From Bacteroidales bacterium (GTDB lineage Bacteria; Bacteroidota; Bacteroidia; Bacteroidales; F082): 63,211 nucleotides of DNA. The translations under genes were made by a program, and so were the position numbers. Below, one piece after another: positions 41,254 through 50,551 of this stretch; within the stretch, counting starts at the first letter, position 1; the number at the start of each line of letters is the position of its first letter. The DNA is taken from contig JAFXMK010000013.1 of assembly GCA_017530365.1 (NCBI GenBank), positions 1 to 63,211 of the forward strand. The letters are read 5' to 3'. The notes below the pieces were generated by a model. The model was not told where the DNA came from. It did not search any database and saw only the letters and a program-made list of their open reading frames with translations.

Positions 41254-41820
41254 TTATTTCTTGGTGCTTTTAGGAGCGATCATCATCATCATCCGCTTCC
41301 CTTCCAGCTTGGGCATCATCTCCACCTTGCCCATCTCCTCAAGCTCCTGAGCAAAGCGCAGCAGCATGATTTCACCCTGGTCCTTATAGACAATGGATCG
41401 GCCTCTGAAGAGCACTTCCACCCTCACTTTGTTGCCATCTTGCAGGAAACGCTTGGCGTGGTTGAGCTTGAACTCGAAGTCGTGGTCGTCCGTTTGAGGT
41501 CCGAGGCGGATTTCCTTGACCACCGTCTTGGTAGCGTTCGACTTGATTTCCTTCTGTTTCTTCTTCTGGTCGAAGAGGAATTTTTTGTAGTCCATGGCCT
41601 TACAGACCGGTGGATTGGCATCCGGAGAAATCTCCACCAGATCCACTCCCAGACTTTCGGCAATCCTGAGTGCCTCTTTCACGGGATAGATATTGGTTTC
41701 AATGCCTTCACCGACCAATCTCACCATCGGAGCCTTGATCTCTTCGTTGATCCGATGTTGGTCCTCGCCCTTCTTGTTGTTCCTGGGCTGATAGTTTCCT
41801 TTGTTAGGGAGCTGTGCTAT
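41254..41820 (-). CDS. infC: Translation initiation factor IF-3 (probable non-AUG start)
   Basis: 188 residues if started at the ATA codon at 41820. The first ATG, at 41727, would give only 157 residues and lose the conserved N-terminal HRINEEI segment, so the real start lies upstream. The open frame runs back to a TAG and contains two near-start codons, ATT (41829) and ATA (41820). An AGGAG sits at 41834-41830, 9 nt before ATA and directly against ATT, so ATA is preferred. IF-3 binds the 30S subunit and discriminates against non-AUG starts; a rare start in infC is the known basis of autoregulation in E. coli (AUU). The C-terminal domain ends KLEGKRMMMMIAP as usual. thrS is 49 nt upstream. 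Confidence 0.9.
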   Translation of the reverse strand: MAQLPNKGNYQPRNNKKGEDQHRINEEIKAPMVRLVGEGIETNIYPVKEALRIAESLGVDLVEISPDANPPVCKAMDYKKFLFDQKKKQKEIKSNATKTVVKEIRLGPQTDDHDFEFKLNHAKRFLQDGNKVRVEVLFRGRSIVYKDQGEIMLLRFAQELEEMGKVEMMPKLEGKRMMMMIAPKSTKK

Positions 41821-41829
41821 TGTTTTAAT

Positions 41830-41834
41830 CTCCT
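41830..41834 (-). promoter_or_regulatory. Shine-Dalgarno AGGAG before infC
   Basis: Minus-strand AGGAG lies 9 nt before the ATA codon taken as the infC start. Strong Shine-Dalgarno sites are rare in this window, which makes this one informative. Confidence 0.65.
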
Positions 41835-41869
41835 ATTCGTTTGTTAAACACCTTATATTAATTATAACA

Positions 41870-43816
41870 TCATCTGATGCTTTGTTCTTCTTTCACTTTT
41901 TCGTTGATCATCTTGGCGAAGTCTTCGAGACCCATCGTACCCATATCCACTTGGCCGTGTGCTCTTACCGAAACGGCATTGTCGGCCTCTTCCTTCTCAC
42001 CCACGATGACCATGTAGGGGTATTTCTTCATTTCGGCGTCACGGATCTTACGGCCGATCTTCTCGTTGCGTTCGTCAATGAGGCTGCGAATATCGGATTT
42101 TTTCAGATATGTTTGGACTTTTTGTGCATAATCCAGGTATTTTTCGCTCACTGGCAGGATGATCAACTGGTCGGGAGCCAGCCAAAGTGGGAACTCGCCG
42201 GCGCAGTGCTCGAGCAGCACTGCCACGAAACGTTCCATGGAGCCAAAGGGAGCTCTGTGGACCATCACGGGACGGTGTTTCTCGTTGTCGGCACCGATGT
42301 AAGTCAGGTCGAAACGCTCAGGCAGGTTGTAGTCCACCTGAATGGTACCCAGCTGCCATTTACGGCCGAGGGCATCCTTCACCATGAAGTCGAGCTTAGG
42401 ACCATAGAAAGCGGCTTCGCCGTACTCCACATGAGCCGGCAGGCCCTTCTCGGCGCAAGCCTCCTGGATGGCGGCCTCAGCCTTTGCCCAGTTCTCGTCG
42501 GTGCCCACATACTTCTCATGGTCGTTGGGGTCGCGGAGAGATATTTGCGCTTCAAAGTTGTCGAATTTCAACGCCTTGAAGATGATTTCAATGATTTCCA
42601 TCACGCGAATAAACTCTTCCTTCACCTGGTCGAAACGGCAGAAGATATGGGCGTCGTCTTGGGTGAATGAACGCACACGGGTCAAACCGTGGAGCTCGCC
42701 GCTTTGTTCATAACGATACACAGTACCGAATTCAGCGCAGCGGAACGGCAGGTCTTTATAAGAACGAGGTTTGTTCTTGAAGATCATGCAGTGATGGGGG
42801 CAGTTCATAGGCTTCAGCAGGTACTCCTCGCCTTCTTCCGGTGTGGTAATCGGGCGGAAGCTGTCGGCACCGTAATGATCCCAGTGACCTGAGGTGACAT
42901 AGAGTTGTTTGCCACCGATATGAGGGGTGATCACCTGTTCGTAACCATATTCCTTCTGGATCTTGGTCAGGTACTCCTGAAGACGCAGACGAAGTTCCGT
43001 GCCTTTAGGCAGCCAGATCGGAAGGCCTTTGCCCACCATGTCGCTGAACATGAAGAGTTCCAGTTCACGGCCGAGCTTTCGGTGATCGCGTTTCTTGGCT
43101 TCTTCGAGCAATACGAGATACTCATCGAGTTCCTTCTGCTTCGGGAAGGTGATGCCATAGACGCGGGTGAGTTGTTTGCGCTTCTCGTCACCACGCCAGT
43201 AGGCACCTGCCAATGAAGTCAGCTTCACGGCTTTGATGAAGCTCGTGTTCGGGATATGTGGACCGCGGCAAAGATCCGTGAAGGTACCGTTACGATAATA
43301 GGTAATGGTACCGTCTTCCAAGTCGTTGATCAACTCCACCTTATAAGGATCACCTTTTTCGGTGAAATATTTCAGAGCATCGGCTTTGCTAACTTCCACA
43401 CGCTCGAAGGTTTCCTTCTCACGGGCAAGTTCCAGCATCTTCTTCTCGATGTTGGCAAGGTCTGCCTCGGTCAAGGTGATGTCACCAGTGTCAATATCAT
43501 AGTAGAAGCCATTGTCCACTGACGGTCCGATACCGAACTTCACACCAGGATACAGTGCCTCAATGGCGGCAGCCATCAAGTGGGCTGACGAGTGCCACAT
43601 AGCAGCTTTACCCTCGGGGTCATTCCATGTGAACAACTGGATGGTGGCATCTTCATTGATGGGACGAGTAGCATCCCACTTCATTCCGTTGACATTGGCT
43701 GCAAGTACATTACGGGCCAGGCCTTCGCTTAAGCTCATCGCGATGTCGAGCGGAGTGACGCCGGATTCATACTGTCTGACACTTTGGTCAGGGAAGGTTA
43801 TATTGATCATTTCCAT
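41870..43816 (-). CDS. thrS: Threonine-tRNA ligase
   Basis: 648 residues with the full ThrRS layout: N-terminal TGS domain ([19 protein letters not shown], key I-F-P-D), the editing/SAD domain with the [10 protein letters not shown] motif and later DLCRGPH, the class II core with MNCPHHC (zinc Cys) and [23 protein letters not shown] (motif 2), motif 3 [11 protein letters not shown], and an anticodon domain. It charges tRNA-Thr. First gene of the thrS-infC-rpmI-rplT operon. Confidence 0.97.
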   Translation of the reverse strand: MEMINITFPDQSVRQYESGVTPLDIAMSLSEGLARNVLAANVNGMKWDATRPINEDATIQLFTWNDPEGKAAMWHSSAHLMAAAIEALYPGVKFGIGPSVDNGFYYDIDTGDITLTEADLANIEKKMLELAREKETFERVEVSKADALKYFTEKGDPYKVELINDLEDGTITYYRNGTFTDLCRGPHIPNTSFIKAVKLTSLAGAYWRGDEKRKQLTRVYGITFPKQKELDEYLVLLEEAKKRDHRKLGRELELFMFSDMVGKGLPIWLPKGTELRLRLQEYLTKIQKEYGYEQVITPHIGGKQLYVTSGHWDHYGADSFRPITTPEEGEEYLLKPMNCPHHCMIFKNKPRSYKDLPFRCAEFGTVYRYEQSGELHGLTRVRSFTQDDAHIFCRFDQVKEEFIRVMEIIEIIFKALKFDNFEAQISLRDPNDHEKYVGTDENWAKAEAAIQEACAEKGLPAHVEYGEAAFYGPKLDFMVKDALGRKWQLGTIQVDYNLPERFDLTYIGADNEKHRPVMVHRAPFGSMERFVAVLLEHCAGEFPLWLAPDQLIILPVSEKYLDYAQKVQTYLKKSDIRSLIDERNEKIGRKIRDAEMKKYPYMVIVGEKEEADNAVSVRAHGQVDMGTMGLEDFAKMINEKVKEEQSIR

Positions 43817-43835
43817 ATCCTTTTAAAAAAGCGTG

Positions 43836-43843
43836 CAAAAATA
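43836..43843 (-). promoter_or_regulatory. Bacteroidetes -7 box for the thrS operon
   Basis: Minus-strand TATTTTTG, 19 nt ahead of the thrS ATG. Confidence 0.5.
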
Positions 43844-43884
43844 CAATTTTTTTTCATTCAATTCACATTGATAACGAAAAAATG

Positions 43885-43892
43885 TAACTTTG
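43885..43892 (+). promoter_or_regulatory. Bacteroidetes -7 box for the C10 peptidase gene
   Basis: TAACTTTG fits TAnnTTTG, 22 nt before the ATG at 43915, and diverges from the thrS box. Confidence 0.5.
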
Positions 43893-43914
43893 CCAGCGAT
43901 TATTGTTTTTAACT

Positions 43915-46500
43915 ATGAAAAAACTGGCACTTCTATTCTCTCTTTTGCTTGCCATTTCGGCTCAAGCTCAGCGATCCGCTCTGGCTGTCAACGAATCCAT
44001 GGCACGCCAAACTGCACAAGCTTTCGCCGATTCCAAACTCAACACAAAAGGCGATGCCGTCTCTTTGGCCTCAGCCAGGGGTATATACATTTACAACATC
44101 GGCGACCATGGTTTTGTCATCGTTTCAGGCAACACTGTGCTGCCGCCAATATTGGGCTATTCCGACCACGAAGCATTCCCTTCTATGGAAGACGCACCCG
44201 AGAACTTCACCGCATGGATCCAACATTACAGCGAAATGATTGACTTTGCCATTGAGAATGGTGTCCTGCCAGAGCCCGAAATCGAGCAGCAATGGGACGA
44301 AGCCTTGAAGGGTCAGTTCCCATCGAAAGGAATGAGCACCGTGACACCGTTGATTACAACACACTGGAACCAAGACTGCTACTATAACGAATATTGCCCC
44401 TCTACCGGTGGAGGCTGGTGGGGAGGTCCTTGTGGCCACGTGTATGCTGGATGTGTAGCTTGCGCCATGGCACAGGTGATGAAATACTGGAATCATCCCG
44501 AGATCGGCTTCGGTTCTCACAGTTATGTACATGGCACATACGGTGAACAAACCGCCAACTTCGCAGCCACCACATATCATTGGGACAACATGCCAGAACA
44601 GATCTACAGCCACAATGACGCAGTGGCAACCTTGATGTACCATTGCGGCGTCAGTGTCAACATGAATTATGCTCCCGATGGAAGCGGTGCACAATCGAAA
44701 GACGTGGAGACCGCCTTGCGCTCTTATTTTGGCTACTGCGGATCAAAATACCGTGAGAAAAACAAATACGACAACAATGTCTGGATTGCCATGCTGAAAT
44801 CTGAGCTCGATCTCTCCCATCCTATCTATTACTCAGGTTCTAGCGGCAGTGCCGGTCATGCCTTTGTGTGCGACGGTTATGACAGTAACGACCTGTTCCA
44901 TTTCAACTTTGGCTGGAGCGGATCTGGCGATGATTATTACTCCCTCTATGATGTAAACGGATACAACAGTTCCCAGGCTGCTGTGATGAACATAGTCCCC
45001 ATGGACATTCGTGCCGATGACAATGGCATCATTTACGTCAGTGCTGACGGTGAAGGCAACGGTTCTTCTTGGAGCAACGCCACCTCAAAATTGGAATACG
45101 CAAGCTGCCTCTCCAGTGGCGGCAACATAAGGGTATGGGTCAAAAAAGGCACTTATTATGGTGACGAAACCGATCCCGAAAACGCTTTCTCCATCACCCC
45201 CTCCAATATGGTTTACGGAGGTTTCAATGGCGATGAAGGACCCGACTTCAGCCTTAATGACAGGGATCTTGACAACAACCGCACCATTTTGGACGGTCAA
45301 GGTGCCAAGCGCGTCTTGAATCAATCCGATTTTTTTAGCTCTGGAACAAGAGCGGTATGGGATGGCTTCGTCATACAAAATGGATTGGCAGGAGCTGGCG
45401 CCGGAGTCTATCTGAACGATTACGTGACCATATCACACTGCTTGATCCACAACAACGTCTCCAATGGCTTTGGCGGCGGCGTTTACATCAATTCATCCAC
45501 CGGCACCAGTCAAACGACGCTGAACAACTGTATCATCACTGGCAACACGGCCTCTATGGGCGGTGGTGTTTGCGACCGCAACAGCTCTATTATAATCAAT
45601 TGTCGCATCAGCAATAACACGGCAACGACCAAAGGCGGCGGCATCTACCTCTATAACACCGACAAGCCAATACTGCGCGGGTGCGTCGTCAGTAACAACA
45701 CTGCCGCAAACGCTGGTGGCATATACGCCCGTGGCAGATGCCAACTGAACAATTGCAACATTGTAATGAACGAAGCATCCGACACCTACGGAGGCATTTA
45801 CATCGAAGACCGAAACAGCAAATACACCAGCTGCATCATTTGGGGTAACGTTGCCAACGACGAGGCTAGTCAAATCTATGGCAACGCCACCTTCGAATAC
45901 TGTGCCATCCAAGGCGGCATGCCAGGTGAATGCAACATCAACTTGCCTGCTGAGAACGATGGTGAGGAGCCTGGTGTTTTCGTGAGATTTGTCAGACCGG
46001 CTGAAGGTGTTGGTGCCGAATTCACTGATGCAGATTGGAACATCCTTCCGACCAGCATCTGCCTTAACGCCGGTAAACCTGGAACTGCCGGCTACCCATT
46101 CGACATTGCGGGCAACCAACGTCTTCAACATGGCATCTTGGAAATCGGAGCCTATGAGTTAAATGTTGCTTTCACTCCTATTGAGGATTATCTTGTTGAA
46201 GGGGAACCATACTCCTTCAACGGCAGATTGCTGTACGAGCCAGGTTACTACACTACCGTGTATCCCATGCCAACATGCGACAGTGTCGTAGGATTGACTC
46301 TTAGCATCGGGGCCGGAATTCCAGCGTTCATCGAAAGCCAAGAGGTGCTACATGTCGAGATCTTCTCCATCTTGGGTCAAAGGATGGGACAAGTTGGCAG
46401 GCTGGATGCCATTGACAACTTGTCGTTAAGCCCTGGTTGCTATATACTCAGGGTCCACACCACTGAAGGCATCCTCAGTAAAAAGGTCATCATTAAATAA
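43915..46500 (+). CDS. C10-family cysteine peptidase fused to a parallel beta-helix and a T9SS-type C-terminus
   Basis: 861 residues from MKKLALL; signal peptide ends SAQAQ (~19). A Spi-like propeptide (about 20-135) precedes a streptopain/C10 peptidase domain with catalytic Cys180 in GCVACAMAQVMKYW and His315 in GHAFVCDGY, then FNFGWSGSGDDYY. From ~370 a right-handed beta-helix follows, with Asn- and Gly-rich coils of the NNCIITGNTASMGGGV type. The last ~80 residues resemble a T9SS type A domain (VEIFSILGQRMGQ, LSPGCYILRV). It is probably a surface protease bound to a substrate or matrix. The motif spacing suggests the peptidase is intact. Confidence 0.9.
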   Translation: MKKLALLFSLLLAISAQAQRSALAVNESMARQTAQAFADSKLNTKGDAVSLASARGIYIYNIGDHGFVIVSGNTVLPPILGYSDHEAFPSMEDAPENFTAWIQHYSEMIDFAIENGVLPEPEIEQQWDEALKGQFPSKGMSTVTPLITTHWNQDCYYNEYCPSTGGGWWGGPCGHVYAGCVACAMAQVMKYWNHPEIGFGSHSYVHGTYGEQTANFAATTYHWDNMPEQIYSHNDAVATLMYHCGVSVNMNYAPDGSGAQSKDVETALRSYFGYCGSKYREKNKYDNNVWIAMLKSELDLSHPIYYSGSSGSAGHAFVCDGYDSNDLFHFNFGWSGSGDDYYSLYDVNGYNSSQAAVMNIVPMDIRADDNGIIYVSADGEGNGSSWSNATSKLEYASCLSSGGNIRVWVKKGTYYGDETDPENAFSITPSNMVYGGFNGDEGPDFSLNDRDLDNNRTILDGQGAKRVLNQSDFFSSGTRAVWDGFVIQNGLAGAGAGVYLNDYVTISHCLIHNNVSNGFGGGVYINSSTGTSQTTLNNCIITGNTASMGGGVCDRNSSIIINCRISNNTATTKGGGIYLYNTDKPILRGCVVSNNTAANAGGIYARGRCQLNNCNIVMNEASDTYGGIYIEDRNSKYTSCIIWGNVANDEASQIYGNATFEYCAIQGGMPGECNINLPAENDGEEPGVFVRFVRPAEGVGAEFTDADWNILPTSICLNAGKPGTAGYPFDIAGNQRLQHGILEIGAYELNVAFTPIEDYLVEGEPYSFNGRLLYEPGYYTTVYPMPTCDSVVGLTLSIGAGIPAFIESQEVLHVEIFSILGQRMGQVGRLDAIDNLSLSPGCYILRVHTTEGILSKKVIIK

Positions 46501-46502
46501 AA

Positions 46503-46546
46503 AGACCGTCCCACCTGAAAACAGACGGGACGGTAAAACTTTTTCG
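46503..46546. terminator. Bidirectional terminator
   Basis: Stem ACCGTCCC / GGGACGGT (46505-46512, 46527-46534) with inner CTG/CAG. T-runs follow on the plus strand (AAAACTTTTT) and directly on the minus strand (TTTTT). It sits between convergent genes. Confidence 0.8.
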
Positions 46547-46573
46547 ACTCACCAGAGTCAACTTCACAGAAGC

Positions 46574-46942
46574 TTATTCAACTTCCTCTTCGACAGGTTC
46601 GTCAAGCGGGACGTCATCTTCATCAAGATCGAAGAAACTGTCTTTGCAGCCCAGTTCAGCTTTCTTGCCTTCCATGAGTTTGTTCATCTCCTCTGACAAC
46701 TTGTCGAGTTCGGCTTGTTCCTCTGCGGAGAGGGCGTCAATGCCTTCAATGCCAAGCATACCAAGGATACCAAAAGCAGCCATGTCAACATCGTCGCAAG
46801 TCTTAGCTTTCTTAATGTTGTCGCCAATGTTGTCAATAATCTTCTTAGCCTTATTGAAAGCGGTTGAATGATTATTGCCACCGCAGGAAGCCATGCCAAT
46901 CATGATAACGCTCATGATCAAAACGAGTAAGGATTTCTTCAT
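46574..46942 (-). CDS. Small acidic lipoprotein, unknown
   Basis: 122 residues from MKKSLLVL. The lipoprotein signal ends at Cys in GMASC. The mature part is helical, with a hydrophobic AAFGILGMLGIEGID stretch and an extremely acidic tail (DEDDVPLDEPVEEEVE). No family recognised. Confidence 0.75.
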   Translation of the reverse strand: MKKSLLVLIMSVIMIGMASCGGNNHSTAFNKAKKIIDNIGDNIKKAKTCDDVDMAAFGILGMLGIEGIDALSAEEQAELDKLSEEMNKLMEGKKAELGCKDSFFDLDEDDVPLDEPVEEEVE

Positions 46943-46967
46943 AGTGATAAAAAGTTTAATTCCGCTA

Positions 46968-46975
46968 CAAAAATA
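46968..46975 (-). promoter_or_regulatory. Bacteroidetes -7 box for the small lipoprotein
   Basis: Minus-strand TATTTTTG, 25 nt before the ATG at 46942. Confidence 0.5.
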
Positions 46976-47095
46976 ATTACTTTTTTTAATAAACACCACA
47001 AAAAAGTTAAAAAAGCGAAAAAGTTATAAACAATTCATGTTGAATTCTTTCTGTTAAAAAGTCATCTTTTATGATCCCGATACCGCGGAAAATGG

Positions 47096-47103
47096 TATCT
47101 TTG
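47096..47103 (+). promoter_or_regulatory. Bacteroidetes -7 box for the TonB-dependent receptor
   Basis: TATCTTTG fits TAnnTTTG, 67 nt before the ATG at 47171. Confidence 0.5.
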
Positions 47104-47170
47104 CTTCTGAAAACGACAAGGAAAATCACAACTTAATATTAACCAAATTACTAACATTAATCCATTATCT

Positions 47171-50100
47171 ATGAAAAAGTTACTTACTTTTTTCTTGGCT
47201 ATGATTGCCTCCATCTCCATGATGGCACAGGTAACCACATCAAGCATTAGTGGTAAGATCACCGACGAGCAACGTCGCACGCTTCCCGGTGCCACTGTGG
47301 TTGCTACACACACGCCTTCAGGCACTCAGTACTACGCCGTTGCTGATGCCAACGGCACGTACCGTCTGCTCAACATCCGTCCTGGCGGTCCTTACAAGCT
47401 GGAGTTCCGCATGGTTGGATTTGGCACAACTGTTCAACAAGGTATCATCACCAACCTGGGTGAAACCAGAATTGTGAATGTCCAGATGAACGAAGAAGCT
47501 GTCGGATTGGGTGAAGTCACCATCGCTGCACAAGCCGTTTCAAATGGTATGGACAGCGACCGTGCCGGTGCCACTACAGCCATCAGCACCGAGCAGATTG
47601 ACAATCTGCCCACCATCACCCGCAGTTTGAACGATGTGCTGTCGCTCACCCCACAAGCTGCCACCCACGGCAACAACCTGTCAATCGGCGGCGGTAACTA
47701 CCGTGCTTCATACGTCACGGTTGACGGTGCTGCTTTCAACAACGCTTTTGGTATCGGCTCCAACCTGCCTGCCAACGGCAGCCCCATTTCCCTCGACGCT
47801 CTTGAAACCATGACGATCAACATCACGCCTTACGACGTGCGTCAAAGCGGCTTCACTGGCGGTGCTATTAACGCTGTAACCAAGAGCGGTACCAATGAAT
47901 GGCACGCCACCATTTATGATTACTTCCAAAACAACAACCTCAAGGGTTACATGGTAAAAGATACTGAGCTAAACAACTCTTATTCCTTAAACAACACCAC
48001 CGGATTCAGTGTCGGTGGCCCCATCGTCAAGGACAAGTTGTTCTTCTTCGCCAATGCTGAGTATTCCATGGATGACCTTCCAAACACCAGAATGGCCCGT
48101 ACAAAAGCCTCTGACGTTTTCGGCGACAATGTGATCTATAACCGTCCTTTGGTGTCGGAAATGGATGGCATCAAGTCCTTCCTTGCCAACCAATTTGGTT
48201 ACGATCCCGGCCGTTATCAAAACTACAGCCTCTCCACACCTGATTATAAGGTTTTAGCTCGTTTGGACTGGAACATCAATGAAAAGAACACCTTGGCTGT
48301 TCGTTTCAGCAATACCCACAACTCAACGGCCAACCAACCTTCCTCCTCCATGAGCCCGCTGGGTGGCACCAACACCTCATTTAATATTGACTCTGTTTCT
48401 TACAGCTTTAACAGATATAGTGCTGGTCGTCAAGCCCCCTACGCTCTGCCATTTGAAAGCGCCCGTTACTTCCAGGAGCAGAACTTCATGTCGGTTGCCG
48501 CTGAGTTGAACACCCGTATCAACAACCGCACAAACAACATGTTCCGTTTGACTTGGTCACACCAAGACGAGCCGCGTTCATACGTCAGCCAAGAAACCCC
48601 ATTCCCAACCGTCGATATCCTGAGTTCTGATGAAGTTACTGGCACTAACAGCACCGCTATCTTCACCACTTTCGGTCCTGACCCGTTCACTTTTGGCAAC
48701 TCCCGTGATGTCCAGACGGTCATCGCCACTGACGAATTCAGCTATATCACTGGCATCCACAGCATGACCGGAGGTCTCCAGTTCGAATGGAACCGCAGCA
48801 AGAACGGCTTCATGCAAGGTGGTAGAGGTTGGTATATCTATGATTCATGGCAGTCCTTCGTGGATGATGTTACAGATCCTTCCACCGCTTCCGGTCCCGT
48901 GCTCTACATGATCACTCACCCGAACGACAACGACGTCACGAAACAATTGTACCCCTCATTTGACTATTCACAACTCTCACTCTACTATCAAGACGAGATG
49001 AACCTCAGTGAGTACTTCAGAATGACCGCTGGCTTGCGTCTTGAAATGCCTTTCCTGGGCAACCCCAACAACAACTATAATGCTGACTTCGATGCTGTCG
49101 CCCAAGCAAATCCCGGCACCTCCTTCGAAGGTCTCAGCACTGCTGATCTGCCAAAGATGAGTCTGAACGTTTCACCTCGTTTGGGATTCAACTGGGACAT
49201 CCTCAAGGATCGTAGCCTCATCCTCCGTGGTGGCACTGGTATCTTCACCGGCCGTATCCCCTTCGTGTGGATCGTCTCCGCTATGGGTAACGCCAACGTA
49301 CTGCAATACCAGTACATTGCCAACCCCAACACCGGCAATGCCCCCATCCACTTCCACCAGAACGTCGCCGATCAGCTGAACGAACTCTATGGTGGTACCT
49401 TCCAAAGCCGAGATCTGGCTGCTCCTACCAGCGCTACCATTTTGGCCAAAGACCTCAAGATGCCTTCCGCTTGGAAGAGCTCCTTGGGCTTAGATGCCAA
49501 ACTGCCTGGCGGTATCAAGGCAACCTTTGAAGGTGTGTACAGCTACAACTTCAACGAGGTTTACGCCACCATTCTTGGTTATAAACAGGAAGGCACCCTC
49601 CACCTCGAAGGCGAACCTGAAGACCGTCTGCTCTATGTTAATGAAAACGTGACCAACATGGATGGTGGCAAGATGAACGGCTACTATCTCCACAACGAGA
49701 AAGGTCTCCACGGTTACTACTACTCCCTCACCGCACAGTTACAAAAGAATTTCGAATCCGGACTGAACCTCATGGCAGCCTACACCCATAGCGATGGCAG
49801 AGCCATCACCGACGGTGACAGCGACCAAATTTCCGGCTTCGAAAGCATGATCAACAAGAACGGCCCCAACGCTCCTGAACTGGGTTATGCCAGCTACCTC
49901 GCCCCCAACAGAGTGATTGCCAGTGTCGGCTTCGACCTCAAAGAGAGCGACAGGGTCACCGATAACTTCAGCTTGTTCTACGAAGGATTCAACATTGGTA
50001 TCGTCAACAAATACTCCTACACCAGACTCTCTTACCTCATGAAGACCATCAGTGGCATCAACAAAGCCGACCAGCTGATCTACATCCCGACCAATCAAGA

Positions 50101-50494
50101 TCTGGCTAACATGACCTTCGTCAGCGAAAGGAACAAGGAAGAGTTCAAGGAATTCATCGAAAACGACAGATATCTGAGCAAACACCGTGGCGAATATGAG
50201 AAGAGAAACGCCGCCATCGCTCCTTGGCTCAACAGAATTAACATCCACATCGCTCGTGAAATCACCTTTGACGTCTGTGGTAAAAAGAACGCCCTTGAAA
50301 TCGCTGCTGATGTCAAGAACGTCGCTAACTTACTCAACAGCCACTGGGGCTCCTACAAGAGCTTAAGCAGCAATGTGATTCTGGAGTACAACAAGGACTC
50401 ACATGAATACACATTCACCAAACCCACTTGGGATGACTGGGCTGACAACATCTCCACCTGGTCAGCCGTGTTGAGCTTCCGTTATAAGTTCTAA
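47171..50494 (+). CDS. Oar-like TonB-dependent receptor
   Basis: 1107 residues. A signal peptide ends SMMAQ (~20). A carboxypeptidase-regulatory-like domain follows (SSISGKITDEQRRTLPGATVVA; key G-x-I-x-D...LPGA), then the TonB plug with GGNYRASYVTVDGAAFNN and GGAINAVTKSGTN, and a long 22-strand barrel ending in a terminal Phe (SAVLSFRYKF). The plug and barrel resemble the Oar/OmpA-like receptors of Bacteroidetes rather than SusC, and no SusD partner gene is adjacent. The ligand is unknown. A hairpin terminator follows. Confidence 0.93.
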   Translation: MKKLLTFFLAMIASISMMAQVTTSSISGKITDEQRRTLPGATVVATHTPSGTQYYAVADANGTYRLLNIRPGGPYKLEFRMVGFGTTVQQGIITNLGETRIVNVQMNEEAVGLGEVTIAAQAVSNGMDSDRAGATTAISTEQIDNLPTITRSLNDVLSLTPQAATHGNNLSIGGGNYRASYVTVDGAAFNNAFGIGSNLPANGSPISLDALETMTINITPYDVRQSGFTGGAINAVTKSGTNEWHATIYDYFQNNNLKGYMVKDTELNNSYSLNNTTGFSVGGPIVKDKLFFFANAEYSMDDLPNTRMARTKASDVFGDNVIYNRPLVSEMDGIKSFLANQFGYDPGRYQNYSLSTPDYKVLARLDWNINEKNTLAVRFSNTHNSTANQPSSSMSPLGGTNTSFNIDSVSYSFNRYSAGRQAPYALPFESARYFQEQNFMSVAAELNTRINNRTNNMFRLTWSHQDEPRSYVSQETPFPTVDILSSDEVTGTNSTAIFTTFGPDPFTFGNSRDVQTVIATDEFSYITGIHSMTGGLQFEWNRSKNGFMQGGRGWYIYDSWQSFVDDVTDPSTASGPVLYMITHPNDNDVTKQLYPSFDYSQLSLYYQDEMNLSEYFRMTAGLRLEMPFLGNPNNNYNADFDAVAQANPGTSFEGLSTADLPKMSLNVSPRLGFNWDILKDRSLILRGGTGIFTGRIPFVWIVSAMGNANVLQYQYIANPNTGNAPIHFHQNVADQLNELYGGTFQSRDLAAPTSATILAKDLKMPSAWKSSLGLDAKLPGGIKATFEGVYSYNFNEVYATILGYKQEGTLHLEGEPEDRLLYVNENVTNMDGGKMNGYYLHNEKGLHGYYYSLTAQLQKNFESGLNLMAAYTHSDGRAITDGDSDQISGFESMINKNGPNAPELGYASYLAPNRVIASVGFDLKESDRVTDNFSLFYEGFNIGIVNKYSYTRLSYLMKTISGINKADQLIYIPTNQDLANMTFVSERNKEEFKEFIENDRYLSKHRGEYEKRNAAIAPWLNRINIHIAREITFDVCGKKNALEIAADVKNVANLLNSHWGSYKSLSSNVILEYNKDSHEYTFTKPTWDDWADNISTWSAVLSFRYKF

Positions 50495-50512
50495 TACGTA
50501 CTTACTATCAAC

Positions 50513-50544
50513 AAAAAAGCACCCCTCACAGGGTGCTTTTTTTT
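50513..50544. terminator. Bidirectional terminator
   Basis: Stem GCACCC / GGGTGC (50519-50524, 50531-50536) flanked by A6 before and T8 after, so it works on both strands for the convergent receptor and T9SS genes. Confidence 0.85.
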
Positions 50545-50551
50545 ATTGCTT

